Shown: positions 54,874 through 63,341 of the stretch, piece by piece
Numbering within the stretch: the stretch's first letter is position 1
Layout of the letters: every line of letters starts with the position of its first letter
Source: Bradyrhizobium lupini
GTDB taxonomy: Bacteria > Pseudomonadota > Alphaproteobacteria > Rhizobiales > Xanthobacteraceae
Assembly (NCBI RefSeq): GCF_040939785.1
Contig: NZ_CP162553.1
Span: 5,971,001 to 6,035,000, forward strand
Reading direction: 5' to 3'
DNA length: 64,000 nucleotides
Program-made: the position numbers and the translations under genes
The notes under the pieces: model-generated
The model's database searches: none
What the model was told of the DNA's origin: nothing
Seen by the model: only the letters and a program-made list of their open reading frames with translations

Positions 54874-57612
54874 GTGACGCGCTATCGTCCGCATATTCTA
54901 GTCGTGACCGCGCTGGCGATCGTGCTGTCCACGGGGTGGCATGGTGCGCTTCGCAACGCGCTGACCGACTTGCGGTTCGCATGGCAATCGCGTGCCGCGA
55001 GCGGCAACGTCGTCGTGGTGGCCATCGACGCGCCCTCGATCGACCAGATCGGGGTGTGGCCCTGGCCGCGCCGGCTGCACGCGGAATTGTTGCACAGGTT
55101 AGAGGCCGCGGGGGCGCAGGACGTCGCTTTCGACGTCGATTTCAGCTCGCCATCCGATCCCGCCTCCGACGAGGCTTTCGTCAACGCGTTGCGTAAGGCC
55201 GGCGGCTCGACCATCCTGCCGTCCTTCAAGCAGCCCGCGCCGAATGGCGGCGCAGCTCACATCAATCGCCCCCTCAAGCCGTTCGGCAACCAGTCGTGGC
55301 CGGCGCTGGTCAATGTCGCGATCGAATCCGACGGGCTCGTTCGCCGCTATCCGTTCGGCGAGAAGCTCGGCGATGCCGTGATGCCATCGATGGCCGTCGT
55401 GCTGGCCGGGCAGAACGCCAATCGGCGGCCGCCTTTCCTGATCGATTTCAGCATTCGGGCGAACTCGGTTCCGAGTGTCTCCTATGTCGACGTGCTCCGC
55501 GGCGAAACCGCCGCTCTGGACAAGCTGAGAGACAAGAAGATCATCATTGGAGCGACGGCGCTCGAATTCGGCGACCGCTTCAGCGTTCCGAATGGCCGCA
55601 TCATCTCCGGACCCATCCTCCAGGCGCTGGCAGCGGAATCGATCCTCCAGAACCGGATGCTGCGCTGGACCTCCGATACCGGGATGATCCTGGGTCTCGC
55701 TGGGATCTGCCTGCTGATGGTGTATTCGTGGCGCCGCTTCGGACCGGGAATTCGCGCCGCAATCCTGATCTCGGCCGGGGCGGTTTTCGAGCTGCTGGCG
55801 GTCCTCGTGCAAGCAAGATGGCCCTTCATCATCGACACATCGTTGTTCCACATCGCGATTGTGGCTTATCTGACGGCGATCGCACTCGACGAAATCGATT
55901 TCCGCGGTCTCTTGGGGCGCATCGCCGAAAGCCGCTTTCATCGTATCGCGATGTCGCTCGGCGATGGCCTCGTTTGCACCGACGAAGGTCAGCTGATCAC
56001 CGTGTGGAATCCCGGCGCCAGTGCGATCTTCGGCTATATGCCCGCCGAGATCATCGGCCGCCCGTTCGAAACGCTGTGCGCCGTGTCGGTGGACGGTGAC
56101 GCGAGGCCGTCCATGCGCGACGCCGCGCGCCAGGCCCTCCTGGTCCCTGGCGGGGCGGTCGTCGTCGAGTTCGAAGGGCGGCGCAAGAACGGTGAAACTT
56201 TCCCGGTCGAGGCGAGCTTCTCGGGCTGGCAGGGAACGGACGGCTTCCAGTACGGAGCCATCCTGCGCGATATCTCGGTCCGCAAGCGTGAGGCCGAACG
56301 CGTCAGATATCTCGCCGAGTACGACGCGCTGACCGGTCTTGCCAACCGCAACATGCTGCATGCAGGGCTGGTCGGCATGATCGCGGATGCGGGGCAGCGC
56401 CCTTGCGAGGTCGCGCTGCTCGTGATCGGGCTCGACGGCTTCCAGAGCATCAATGACATGCTGGGTCATTCGGCCGGAGATCTCGTGCTGCAGGCGGTCG
56501 CTGGTCGCCTGAAAGCCGAGGCGCGCGGCGCTGTCGTTGCCCGGCTTAGCGGAGACGAATTCGCCATTGTGCGCAAAGGCGCCGATGGCGACCCGCCAAT
56601 CGCAGAGTTCGCCGAGCGCATCGCGCGCGCCTTCGAAGCGCCGCTTGCGACCGGCACGCGGCAGCATCGCGTCAGAATCAGCATCGGCGTCGCCATCCAT
56701 CCGGAAGGCGGGCACAACGCCGACGATCTCCTGAGCAATGCCCATCTCGCTCTGAGCAAGGCAAAGCTGACCCGGCGGGGCAGCCATGTGATCTTCGAGA
56801 GCGCGATCCGGGAGGAGCTGGAGAACCGGCTGACGCTGGAGAGTGAATTGGCGCTTGCCGCCGATCGCGGCGAGTTCGAGCTGTTCTACCAGCCCCAGGT
56901 TCGCCTGGTCGACGCCAGCCTGGTCGGGGCCGAAGCGCTGATCCGCTGGCGGCATCCCGTGCGCGGCTACGTTTCGCCAGGAGAGTTCATGCCGGTGGTC
57001 AATAGCTCGGCCCTGTCCGAGCGGATCGGAAACTGGGTGATGGAGAACGCCTGCCGGCAGGCACGCGCCTGGGAATTGTCCGGCGACAGAGTGCGCGTCG
57101 CGATCAATTTGTCGCCCTCGCAGTTGCAGTCCGGCGATCTGGCGCATTCGGTTGCGGGGATGCTCGAAGCGACGGGGCTCACACCGTCGCTGCTTGAGCT
57201 CGAGGTTACCGAGGACATCCTGCTTCATGATGAAGCGCGCGTGCTCGACATGTTCAAACGCATCCAGCAGCTCGGCGTCCGCGTCCTGTTCGACGATTTC
57301 GGCACCGGCTATGCAAGCCTGAGCTATTTGAAGAAGTTTCCGCTCGACGGGCTCAAGATCGACCGGTCGTTCGTGTTCGGTCTGCTCGCGGACTCCGACG
57401 ATGCCGCGATCGTCGGGTCGACCATCGGCCTCAGCAAACAGCTCGGATTGACAGTCGTGGCCGAAGGCATCGAGAATCGCGCGACGGCCGACTTCCTGGT
57501 GAGCATGGGATGCGAGGAAGGCCAGGGTTATTTCTTTGGCCGTCCGATGCCGGCGGAAGCATTCGAGCGGCAATTCCTCGCAGCCGAGTGCGCCGCCGTC
57601 AGTGCCGCCTGA
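54874..57612 (+). CDS. CHASE2-PAS-GGDEF-EAL membrane protein (c-di-GMP turnover)
   Basis: A 912-residue inner-membrane signalling protein. An N-terminal helix precedes a CHASE2 periplasmic sensor (about 30-270) with its typical VVVVAIDAPSIDQIGVWPWPR and SDGLVRRYPF blocks, then two to three membrane helices (ILGLAGICLLMVY, IRAAILISAGAVFELLAVL), a PAS domain (about 360-480), a GGDEF domain and an EAL domain. The cyclase site reads SGDEF and not GGDEF, and no RxxD inhibitory site is seen; the EAL domain has EALIRW, DDFGTGYASL and ENRATADFL, so phosphodiesterase activity is likely. Start GTG 54874, with GGGAGG six bases before it, is preferred to GTG 54856. It likely controls adhesion or motility via c-di-GMP, in keeping with the TpsB/FecR genes next to it. 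Confidence 0.92.
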   Translation: MTRYRPHILVVTALAIVLSTGWHGALRNALTDLRFAWQSRAASGNVVVVAIDAPSIDQIGVWPWPRRLHAELLHRLEAAGAQDVAFDVDFSSPSDPASDEAFVNALRKAGGSTILPSFKQPAPNGGAAHINRPLKPFGNQSWPALVNVAIESDGLVRRYPFGEKLGDAVMPSMAVVLAGQNANRRPPFLIDFSIRANSVPSVSYVDVLRGETAALDKLRDKKIIIGATALEFGDRFSVPNGRIISGPILQALAAESILQNRMLRWTSDTGMILGLAGICLLMVYSWRRFGPGIRAAILISAGAVFELLAVLVQARWPFIIDTSLFHIAIVAYLTAIALDEIDFRGLLGRIAESRFHRIAMSLGDGLVCTDEGQLITVWNPGASAIFGYMPAEIIGRPFETLCAVSVDGDARPSMRDAARQALLVPGGAVVVEFEGRRKNGETFPVEASFSGWQGTDGFQYGAILRDISVRKREAERVRYLAEYDALTGLANRNMLHAGLVGMIADAGQRPCEVALLVIGLDGFQSINDMLGHSAGDLVLQAVAGRLKAEARGAVVARLSGDEFAIVRKGADGDPPIAEFAERIARAFEAPLATGTRQHRVRISIGVAIHPEGGHNADDLLSNAHLALSKAKLTRRGSHVIFESAIREELENRLTLESELALAADRGEFELFYQPQVRLVDASLVGAEALIRWRHPVRGYVSPGEFMPVVNSSALSERIGNWVMENACRQARAWELSGDRVRVAINLSPSQLQSGDLAHSVAGMLEATGLTPSLLELEVTEDILLHDEARVLDMFKRIQQLGVRVLFDDFGTGYASLSYLKKFPLDGLKIDRSFVFGLLADSDDAAIVGSTIGLSKQLGLTVVAEGIENRATADFLVSMGCEEGQGYFFGRPMPAEAFERQFLAAECAAVSAA

Positions 57613-57980
57613 ACACTTGAGCTTCGCGATGAAGGTTCCCGTAACACCGCTCACCCGTCGCAGGACGGCCGCTGTGTCGGGGACGGGAAAACCGGAAAGC
57701 TGTCGATCTTCGGTATCTGGCCCGTCGGCGAGGCGCCGGCCCCTCCCAAGAGGTCGGCTTATCAGGGGCATGCGGACCAGAGTTGCTCACGTTGAGATCT
57801 TCGCGTTGAGATCTTGGCATTGTGACCACAAGCGGTCGTCGGGATGACCAGGAGCTGTTCTTACCGACAGCGCGCACAGCATCCCCGAAGCGGATCTACT
57901 GCTACGAGGAGCGCTGATCACGAATCGGGGAGCGCGAGCTGGGCACCTGGATGATGCACTGATTTACGCGGAATAATTCG
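57613..57980. other. Intergenic region without visible gene
   Basis: About 370 bases between the CHASE2 gene stop and the terminator of the convergent stress operon. Frames crossing it have no start with ribosome site and no recognisable protein pattern. I see no promoter-like motif or RNA gene. Confidence 0.6.
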
Positions 57981-58013
57981 GAAGAGTCGCCGCGGACGTG
58001 GCGACGACTCTTC
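57981..58013 (-). terminator. Hairpin terminator of the stress operon
   Basis: A perfect 9-bp stem pairs GAAGAGTCG (57981-57989) with CGACTCTTC (58005-58013). On the minus strand it follows the stop of the last stress-operon gene (58028) by about 15 bases and is followed by GAATTATTCC, a weak T-rich run, consistent with intrinsic termination. Confidence 0.6.
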
Positions 58014-58027
58014 GTGGCCACAGCACA

Positions 58028-58762
58028 TCAGGACGACTTGGCCTTTTCACGGGCTGCTTCGACTGCATCGATCCCGGTCTGCCTGATCCGATCCAGAGCC
58101 TCGCCGCCGGTATCGGAAACCTCTGCCAACAGCGTGTCGGAGTTTTCGCGCAACGCCTGCGAGACGGCACCAACACGGCTGTTCAGGTCGGCCTTCACAG
58201 CATCGCTGGTCTCTCCGACATACTCATTCTCGATGTCGGTTGCTCTAAATGCCCCTGCGACTGCAGCGCCGATGGCCAAGCCGACGACGCCAAGCACCAG
58301 CGGTTGCTTTTCGAGCATATCAGACAACGACGACTTTGCTTTTGAGACGGCTTCGCCGCCCGGAACCTGGTCGCCTACTTTGGCGAAGCCGTCCCGCACC
58401 ATCTCTACGCCGCTCTCAAACTGGGCCCTCATCTTGTCGGCGGTGTCCGACAGAACGCTGGATGCGGCGCCCTTGGCTGACCGCAACGTATCGTCGCCAT
58501 CGAGTGACCCTACGTGATCCATTTCGGGCGCCGTGGGAGGCGCCGCAGTGCGCTGGAGCGCCGATGCCGTAGTCCGCATTGTGCTCACTCCGCTATCGAC
58601 CACACCGGACGCGGCAGCCGCCGTGGACCGAGCCGCGCCCTTGATCCTGTCGTCACCAGCCATAAGCCACAGCGCGCCGCCTCCAATAAGGACGGCGGCG
58701 AGGGGATTTTCCTTGGCCGCTGCGACCAGACTATCGAAAAAGCCAGTTTGCGTGCTGCTCAT
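58028..58762 (-). CDS. Membrane-anchored hypothetical protein of the envelope stress operon (244 aa)
   Basis: A 244-residue Ala/Ser-rich protein. An N-terminal hydrophobic stretch (NPLAAVLIGGGALWLMAG) and a second helix near residue 160 (PLVLGVVGLAIGAAVAGAF) flank long amphipathic helical segments of the kind seen in late-embryogenesis or apolipoprotein-like proteins (KGAASSVLSDTADKMRAQFESGVEMVRDGF). It ends in basic residues. It lies last in a row of four genes; its start overlaps the stop of the holin-like gene (ATGA at 58759-58762). Rhizobial homologues are known as nutrient-deprivation or stress-induced proteins of unknown function. The helices might line the inner membrane. Confidence 0.75.
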   Translation of the reverse strand: MSSTQTGFFDSLVAAAKENPLAAVLIGGGALWLMAGDDRIKGAARSTAAAASGVVDSGVSTMRTTASALQRTAAPPTAPEMDHVGSLDGDDTLRSAKGAASSVLSDTADKMRAQFESGVEMVRDGFAKVGDQVPGGEAVSKAKSSLSDMLEKQPLVLGVVGLAIGAAVAGAFRATDIENEYVGETSDAVKADLNSRVGAVSQALRENSDTLLAEVSDTGGEALDRIRQTGIDAVEAAREKAKSS

Positions 58763-59175
58763 CGGACCATTCCCTTCACAGTGTCCTTGTCCTTTTCCAG
58801 CTGCCGGATGGTCTCCCGCGGCGCAAGATTACGGGCATCCAGCCGGTTGATGCCGACCGCAAACAGCACGCCCGCAATGGCGCCAGCGACAATCGCGGAT
58901 GTCAGGTAGGAAAGCGGTTGAGACCATCCCGCGGAGATCAACGCCGCGGACAGCGCCAACAGCGCCATCACAAAGGCGGGGATCACCAGGAGAGCGCCAC
59001 CGGCAAGGAGGCCTGCTGCTCCCGTTATCTTCTGCGCTCTGTCGCTGAGTTCAGCCTTGGCCAAGTCGATCTCGTTCTGGAACAGCTTGGCGAACTGGCC
59101 CATCGCTTCGGCTACCAGCGTGGAGATGGTCCGAAGATCGTTCTGGCTTGTCTCGATATCATGCTGAATGGTCAT
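58759..59175 (-). CDS. Holin-X-like membrane protein (DUF1469 family)
   Basis: A 138-residue protein with two membrane helices (KITGAAGLLAGGALLVIPAFVMALLALSAALI and YLTSAIVAGAIAGVLFAVGI) after an amphipathic N-terminal helix (TLVAEAMGQFAKLFQNEIDLAKAEL). This is the pattern of the phage-holin-X/DUF1469 family, found in many rhizobial stress operons; it is not an actual phage lysis gene in this context. ATG 59175 overlaps the stop of the upstream gene by 4 bases. It should reside in the inner membrane and may support envelope integrity. Confidence 0.85.
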   Translation of the reverse strand: MTIQHDIETSQNDLRTISTLVAEAMGQFAKLFQNEIDLAKAELSDRAQKITGAAGLLAGGALLVIPAFVMALLALSAALISAGWSQPLSYLTSAIVAGAIAGVLFAVGINRLDARNLAPRETIRQLEKDKDTVKGMVR

Positions 59176-59852
59176 GACACGCTGCCGCCTTTGAAGGACG
59201 TCGTTCGCTGCGGATTGTTGCTGGGCGCCGATGAGCCCTGCATTGATGCGTGACCGGCCTTGGCGGAAGACGTGGTTCCGCGCCATTCGTCGCCCTGCGC
59301 CGAGGACGTTCCACTGTTCGTTCCAGGTCGCGATGAAGGCGAGTCACCGCCGGAGGCCTTCAAGAAGCGGACGGCGGCGAAACCGGCGAGCACCGAGACG
59401 CCAAGGAAAGCAGCTGGCTGACGCTTCGCGAAATCGGTTGCGCCATCGAGGAGATCGCGGAAGCTGCCGTTGCGGATCTTCTCGGCGGTATCTTCAACAT
59501 AGTCCGCGGCGGAGTTGATGCCGCGGGCCGCAAAAGGCACATCGCTCTCGAAGGCGCGAGCCGCTTCCCGAACATTGCCGGCAAGTCGCTCAATGAACTC
59601 GGCTCCAGACCGCTGCTGCTCGCGTGCCTGGCCGCGAATCTGGTCCATCGTCCCCGAAGCGAGGTCCTTGGCCGCATCCCCGGCTTCCTTGAACTTGTCC
59701 TGGGCGACGTCAGCGGTTGCCCGGAAGGCCTCGTCGGCCCGCTGCTTCACAGTCGCGCCAGCCTCCGCCATTTGGTCCTTCAGGTTCTTGGGAGATCCCG
59801 CGTTCCGATCTTCATTTGAATTCGTGCTTCTGCTCAGGTCTAGATCGCTCAT
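59172..59852 (-). CDS. Hypothetical protein of the envelope stress operon, DUF883-like helices (226 aa)
   Basis: A 226-residue protein, mostly amphipathic helices rich in Ala, Lys and Glu (EAGATVKQRADEAFRATADVAQDKFKEAGDAAKDLA), as in LEA-like or DUF883-type proteins, followed by one membrane helix (PAAFLGVSVLAGFAAVRFLKA) and a disordered Ser/Gly-rich tail. The helical part could lie on the inner-membrane surface. It starts at ATG 59852, with a GAAGGAACG site, 11 bases after the DUF3618 gene stop, so it belongs to the same operon. No catalytic motif. Function unknown. Confidence 0.78.
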   Translation of the reverse strand: MSDLDLSRSTNSNEDRNAGSPKNLKDQMAEAGATVKQRADEAFRATADVAQDKFKEAGDAAKDLASGTMDQIRGQAREQQRSGAEFIERLAGNVREAARAFESDVPFAARGINSAADYVEDTAEKIRNGSFRDLLDGATDFAKRQPAAFLGVSVLAGFAAVRFLKASGGDSPSSRPGTNSGTSSAQGDEWRGTTSSAKAGHASMQGSSAPSNNPQRTTSFKGGSVS

Positions 59853-59863
59853 GGTGCGTTCCT

Positions 59864-60847
59864 TCAGGTATTGGAATTGCGGGAGGGATTGAAAGCGGCT
59901 CCAACGACATCGTCGGCGGCTGTCTTGAGGGAGTCAGCGAGGTTCTGAGTCATGCGGCTGGCATGCTCACCGAGGCCGGCCTCAGCGACCCTGCTTGTTG
60001 CCGCGTCGGCTGCCGACATTGCGGCATCTTTTGCCCCGTCAAATCCCGATTGAGCCGCCTCGGCAGCGGCGCGCTTCACGCCGTCGCTCGTCTGGCCCAT
60101 TGCCTTGGCTTCAACCTTGGTTTCCGGAAGAGCGGCTGCGACGATGGCTCCGATCGCCACGCCAAGGCCGGCGATCAGCGCGGCATTATCGCTGATAATC
60201 GCGCGAGCTTGTTGGGGCGCTCTGCCGGCCGCGTCCTTCGCTGCGGAGGCACTTTCCTTCGCCGCATCCACCCCGCTCTTAAGCTTCTCGCCAATAGTGT
60301 CGGCGGCCTGGGTAGCCCGTGCGCGCAAATCCGCCGCGAGACCGGCAGTCGAATCTTGCGCGATATCGGCCATGCTGGCGGCCTGATTACTGGCGGAAGA
60401 TAGTTGATCCCTGAGATCGCCTTGCATGGCGCGCGCTCGGCCCGCCATGTCCTCGAAAACCTCGCCCGCCTTGTCCATCGCAGGGCCGGAAACCTCGGCG
60501 GCGCGGTCTCGCACGGTTTTCGAGGTGAGCGCCAAGCCGGCACCGATCATTAAAAGCGGCAGGGGGACACCGCGCGCCAAGCGCAGAAGTGGAATCGCCA
60601 CGGCGGTCCCGGCGGCCACCGCTCGCATAGGGTTGTCCATGATTTGCTGTTTCAGTCCGTCGACCCAGCCCTTTGTCGTATGGGTGACGTAGTCGGATAC
60701 TTCCGACTTGATGTGCTGCGGCGAGACCTTGAGGCGGATGTCCTCGGCCGTCTCCGAGACCTGTTCTTTCAGCCGATCGACCGTAGCGGCCAACTGAGCG
60801 CGACTTCGCTCGGACTCACGTCTTAATTCCTCCACGGACCGCGTCAT
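59864..60847 (-). CDS. DUF3618-domain membrane protein (327 aa), head of stress operon
   Basis: A 327-residue protein whose first ~50 residues (EELRRESERSRAQLAATVDRLKEQVSETAEDIR) match the DUF3618 pattern: RRESERSR then a charged helix. After it come a hydrophobic hairpin (AVAAGTAVAIPLLRLARGVPLPLLMIGAGLAL) and long Ala-rich amphipathic helices, then a second hydrophobic stretch near 240. ATG 60847 gives MTRSVEELRRESERS; the open frame reaches 60937 but lacks support. Upstream lies an EcfG-type promoter (60885-60909). It is first in the four-gene operon to 58028. Rhizobial proteins of this type are linked to general stress or osmotic adaptation; the actual function is unknown. Confidence 0.85.
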   Translation of the reverse strand: MTRSVEELRRESERSRAQLAATVDRLKEQVSETAEDIRLKVSPQHIKSEVSDYVTHTTKGWVDGLKQQIMDNPMRAVAAGTAVAIPLLRLARGVPLPLLMIGAGLALTSKTVRDRAAEVSGPAMDKAGEVFEDMAGRARAMQGDLRDQLSSASNQAASMADIAQDSTAGLAADLRARATQAADTIGEKLKSGVDAAKESASAAKDAAGRAPQQARAIISDNAALIAGLGVAIGAIVAAALPETKVEAKAMGQTSDGVKRAAAEAAQSGFDGAKDAAMSAADAATSRVAEAGLGEHASRMTQNLADSLKTAADDVVGAAFNPSRNSNT

Positions 60848-60884
60848 CGCATCACCCTCTCTCTTTTCGGATTTCTTGCAATCC

Positions 60885-60909
60885 AACTCACGGTTTTTTG
60901 AATTGTTCC
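60885..60909 (-). promoter_or_regulatory. EcfG-type general-stress promoter of the DUF3618 operon
   Basis: On the minus strand GGAAC (60909-60905), a 17-base spacer and GTT (60887-60885) match the EcfG consensus GGAAC-N16/17-[C]GTT. It lies ~40 bases before the ATG at 60847, a normal leader length. EcfG (with PhyR/NepR) runs the general stress response in alphaproteobacteria; the function is inferred from the motif. Confidence 0.65.
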
Positions 60910-61834
60910 TATTGCGCGCTCCAGCGGTGCATTCCATTCACAGAGCGCACTTGGCCTGGGCGAGAGTGCGATCTGATCTTCGCAAGCGAGACTGCAATAC
61001 AACTCTGGAGGTGTCTGTGGCAGCTCAGACGGGAGTAGATATCAGCCTACCGGGCGCAGACGACCGCATGGTCTGTTTTTCTGTGGGCCCGGGCGTTGAC
61101 CTTCATGGGGAGAGGTCCGGGTCCGTCGTGTGCACCGCTACTGCACGCCTTTATTGTCATCGGCAGCTCAATTCTGGTGCCGATTAGGATCGAAATGGCG
61201 GAGCTACGATTGAGGCCTAACTGGGCTGAGCGCCAAGAACAAGCCAGCTAAACGACAGCGGATCTCGGATCAGCAGGAGTGGCGCACATGAGCGCTAGAC
61301 GATCGCCAGCAGCATACTAGCCAGTCGTACTGGCCGGATCGGCGGCAGCAATCCGCAGTCCCGCCCTGTTTGGAGCATCCGCAATTGCCTCGCGAGAAGG
61401 AGGTCATCACCGAACTCCGCGGTGGCCAAGGAGTTGCGGCATAAGCTCAATTAGCTGTCCCCTGACGCGAGTGAAAGCCGATCCAGGAACGAAGAGCACA
61501 ACGGTGCGTTCGGCACCTTTCGGGCTAATCGATGCTCACAGCCGGAGTGGACTGCACCCGTCCTCTCACGGGAAGGCTTGAGCTGCTTTTGGCCCTTGCC
61601 GAAGGTCAATTGAATGCGTGTGCTTTTGATCCGAAGCCGTCCGTCTCTACTAAACTGATGGTATGGACGAGATTTTCACAAACAACCGATCGGCGCGACA
61701 ATGTAAGATGAAATCAGTCGGGGGAGGTCTCGCTTATTGCGTGATCCCAATCGCTGCAGGTCCGCTGCTCTCTGCGGCGACTGTGTTGCCGGTAAACCGG
61801 ACATCAGGCGGCAGCCGCTTCCTGAGCACATGCG
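60910..61834. other. Gene-poor interval between stress operon and DUF883-like gene
   Basis: About 920 bases. Frames such as the one near 60876-61187 lack ribosome sites and recognisable protein. The only strong signal is the EcfG-like promoter at 61486-61510 (separate entry). A 59-codon frame at 61532-61711 lies just downstream of it but has no Shine-Dalgarno. Otherwise nothing is supported. Confidence 0.55.
61486..61510 (+). promoter_or_regulatory. Perfect EcfG-type promoter motif, no clear gene downstream
   Basis: GGAAC at 61486-61490, a 16-base spacer and CGTT at 61507-61510 match the EcfG consensus exactly. Transcription would start near 61517 in the plus direction and run toward the end of the DUF883-like gene on the other strand. 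No strong gene follows; a small RNA, a tiny ORF (61532-61711) or an antisense transcript are options, as is a chance match. Confidence 0.5.
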
Positions 61835-62119
61835 TTAGCGCCGACGCGCGACCGCGACGCCGAACAGGAAAGCAACGAAGAGGCTGGCGAGCGGCGCTTC
61901 GCGCGTGATCGCGGCGACGGTCGCGAGGGGCCGGCCGGGCTTTCGCGCTTCGTCGATTGCGGAGGTTATGCGGTCTACAGCAGCATGAAGGCCACCTGCG
62001 ATCTCGCCGACTGTGTGGGATACGTCCGTCGCTGCGTCGATGGCGCGCTCGGCCATGCCGGGATGCGAGGTAGATTGCGGGATCTCCGTGCTCAAGTGCG
62101 CGACCTCCGGGCTGATCAT
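61835..62119 (-). CDS. ElaB/DUF883-like membrane-anchored protein (94 aa)
   Basis: A 94-residue protein starting at ATG 62119. It has a soluble helical part (ERAIDAATDVSHTVGEIAGGLHAAVDRITSAIDEARK) and a C-terminal hydrophobic helix ending in positive residues (PLASLFVAFLFGVAVARRR), the topology of ElaB/YqjD/DUF883 proteins, which anchor in the inner membrane and associate with ribosomes in stationary phase. This is a structural analogy, not a firm match. It stands alone, with a 17-bp direct repeat in its upstream region. The EcfG-like motif at 61486 lies beyond its end and faces it. Confidence 0.75.
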   Translation of the reverse strand: MISPEVAHLSTEIPQSTSHPGMAERAIDAATDVSHTVGEIAGGLHAAVDRITSAIDEARKPGRPLATVAAITREAPLASLFVAFLFGVAVARRR

Positions 62120-62134
62120 GTGACGGAGGCCGAT

Positions 62135-62199
62135 ACCTTTGGCTATCCGCGCGAGCGCTCGTTCTGAACAGCGGGTCGCTTGACCTTTGGCTATCCGCG
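62135..62199. repeat. 17-bp direct repeat upstream of the DUF883-like gene
   Basis: ACCTTTGGCTATCCGCG occurs at 62135-62151 and again, identically, at 62183-62199, 48 bases apart. Both copies are in the 5' region of the gene that starts at 62119. They may be regulator sites or a chance duplication. Confidence 0.6.
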
Positions 62200-62363
62200 A
62201 CAGGCGCCGTGGTTTTTACGGCGGGTACCGGCCTTGAATGAGCAATTCGGCGCGCGGGCTTTTGTTCCGAGACGATGCGCCCCTGCGCGGACCGCCCCCC
62301 GTGAAACGACGGATGCGAATCTCTGTTAGGCTGGCTCAATCTTGCTGATCTCAGGAGACAGCT

Positions 62364-63341
62364 GTGACCGACCCGACCACGACGGATCGAGCCCGGCGTA
62401 TCGCCTTGCTCGGCGCTCCCATCGACATGGGGGCTTCGCAGCGCGGTACCCTGATGGGCCCTGCGGCGCTCCGCACCGCCGGCCTTGCGACGCTGCTCGA
62501 GAGCCTGGATTTCGAGGTCGTCGATTACGGCGATCTCTCCGTGGCGGAGCTCCGGGACCTCGCAGACAGGCCGCCCGACAAAGCCAATCACTACCGCGAA
62601 ATCCAGCGCTGGACGCGCGTGCTGAGTCACAGAGGCTACGAGATCGCGAAAACCGGCGCGCTGCCGATTTTTCTCGGCGGCGATCACACGTTGTCGATGG
62701 GATCGGTGAATGCCATGGCCCGTCACTGGCAGGAGCGCGGACGCGAGCTGTTCGTGCTCTGGCTCGATGCACATGCCGACTACAACACGCCCGAGACGAC
62801 GATCACCGCCAACATGCACGGCATGTCGGCGGCATTCCTTTGCGGCGAACCCGGCCTCGACGGATTGCTCGGCGATGATCCCCGTGCCCCGATCGGTCCC
62901 GATCGGCTTGACCTGTTCGGCGCGCGCTCAATCGATAAGCTCGAAAAGGAGTTGATCCGCACGCGCCGGATTAGGGTTGTCGACATGCGCCAGATCGATG
63001 AGTTCGGCGTCGCCGTGCTGATCCGCCGCGTCATCGAGCGCGTCAGGGCCAGCAACGGCGTGCTGCATGTCAGCTTCGATGTCGATTTTCTCGACCCCTG
63101 CGTCGCACCCGGAGTGGGCACGACGGTGCCGGGCGGCGCGACCTATCGTGAGGCGCATCTGATCATGGAGCTTCTGCATGATTCCGGCGTGGTCGGATCA
63201 GTCGACATCGTCGAGCTCAATCCGTTCCTCGACGAGCGTGGCCGCACCGCGCGCACCGCGGTCGAACTGATAGGCAGCCTGTTCGGCCAACAGATCGCCG
63301 ACCGTCCGACCCCGAGCAATGCGATCGCGCCGGGCGAGTGA
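62364..63341 (+). CDS. rocF: Arginase
   Basis: A 325-residue ureohydrolase. The binuclear manganese site is complete: LGGDHTL (His 108), DAHADYN (Asp 135, His 137, Asp 139) and SFDVDFLDP (Asp 239, Asp 241). APIDMGASQRGTLMGPAALR is the arginase start, and TANMHGMSAAFLCG is the substrate loop. These fit arginase (arginine to ornithine and urea) better than agmatinase, though the latter cannot be ruled out entirely. Start GTG 62364 has GGAG seven bases upstream. No urease or ornithine gene is adjacent. In rhizobia, arginase feeds ornithine catabolism; the purine/ureide genes at 16.5-38 kb are unrelated in position. Confidence 0.92.
   Translation: MTDPTTTDRARRIALLGAPIDMGASQRGTLMGPAALRTAGLATLLESLDFEVVDYGDLSVAELRDLADRPPDKANHYREIQRWTRVLSHRGYEIAKTGALPIFLGGDHTLSMGSVNAMARHWQERGRELFVLWLDAHADYNTPETTITANMHGMSAAFLCGEPGLDGLLGDDPRAPIGPDRLDLFGARSIDKLEKELIRTRRIRVVDMRQIDEFGVAVLIRRVIERVRASNGVLHVSFDVDFLDPCVAPGVGTTVPGGATYREAHLIMELLHDSGVVGSVDIVELNPFLDERGRTARTAVELIGSLFGQQIADRPTPSNAIAPGE

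Noticed and set aside
55099..57771. 890-codon open frame antisense to the CHASE2-GGDEF-EAL gene
   Set aside because: The sense protein has clear domains; the antisense reading has no recognisable fold and a composition rich in Arg, Asp and His, typical of shadows.
58759..59175. Holin-like gene as evidence for a prophage
   Set aside because: It is embedded in a stress operon with DUF3618 and LEA-like genes; no endolysin, capsid or terminase genes are near.
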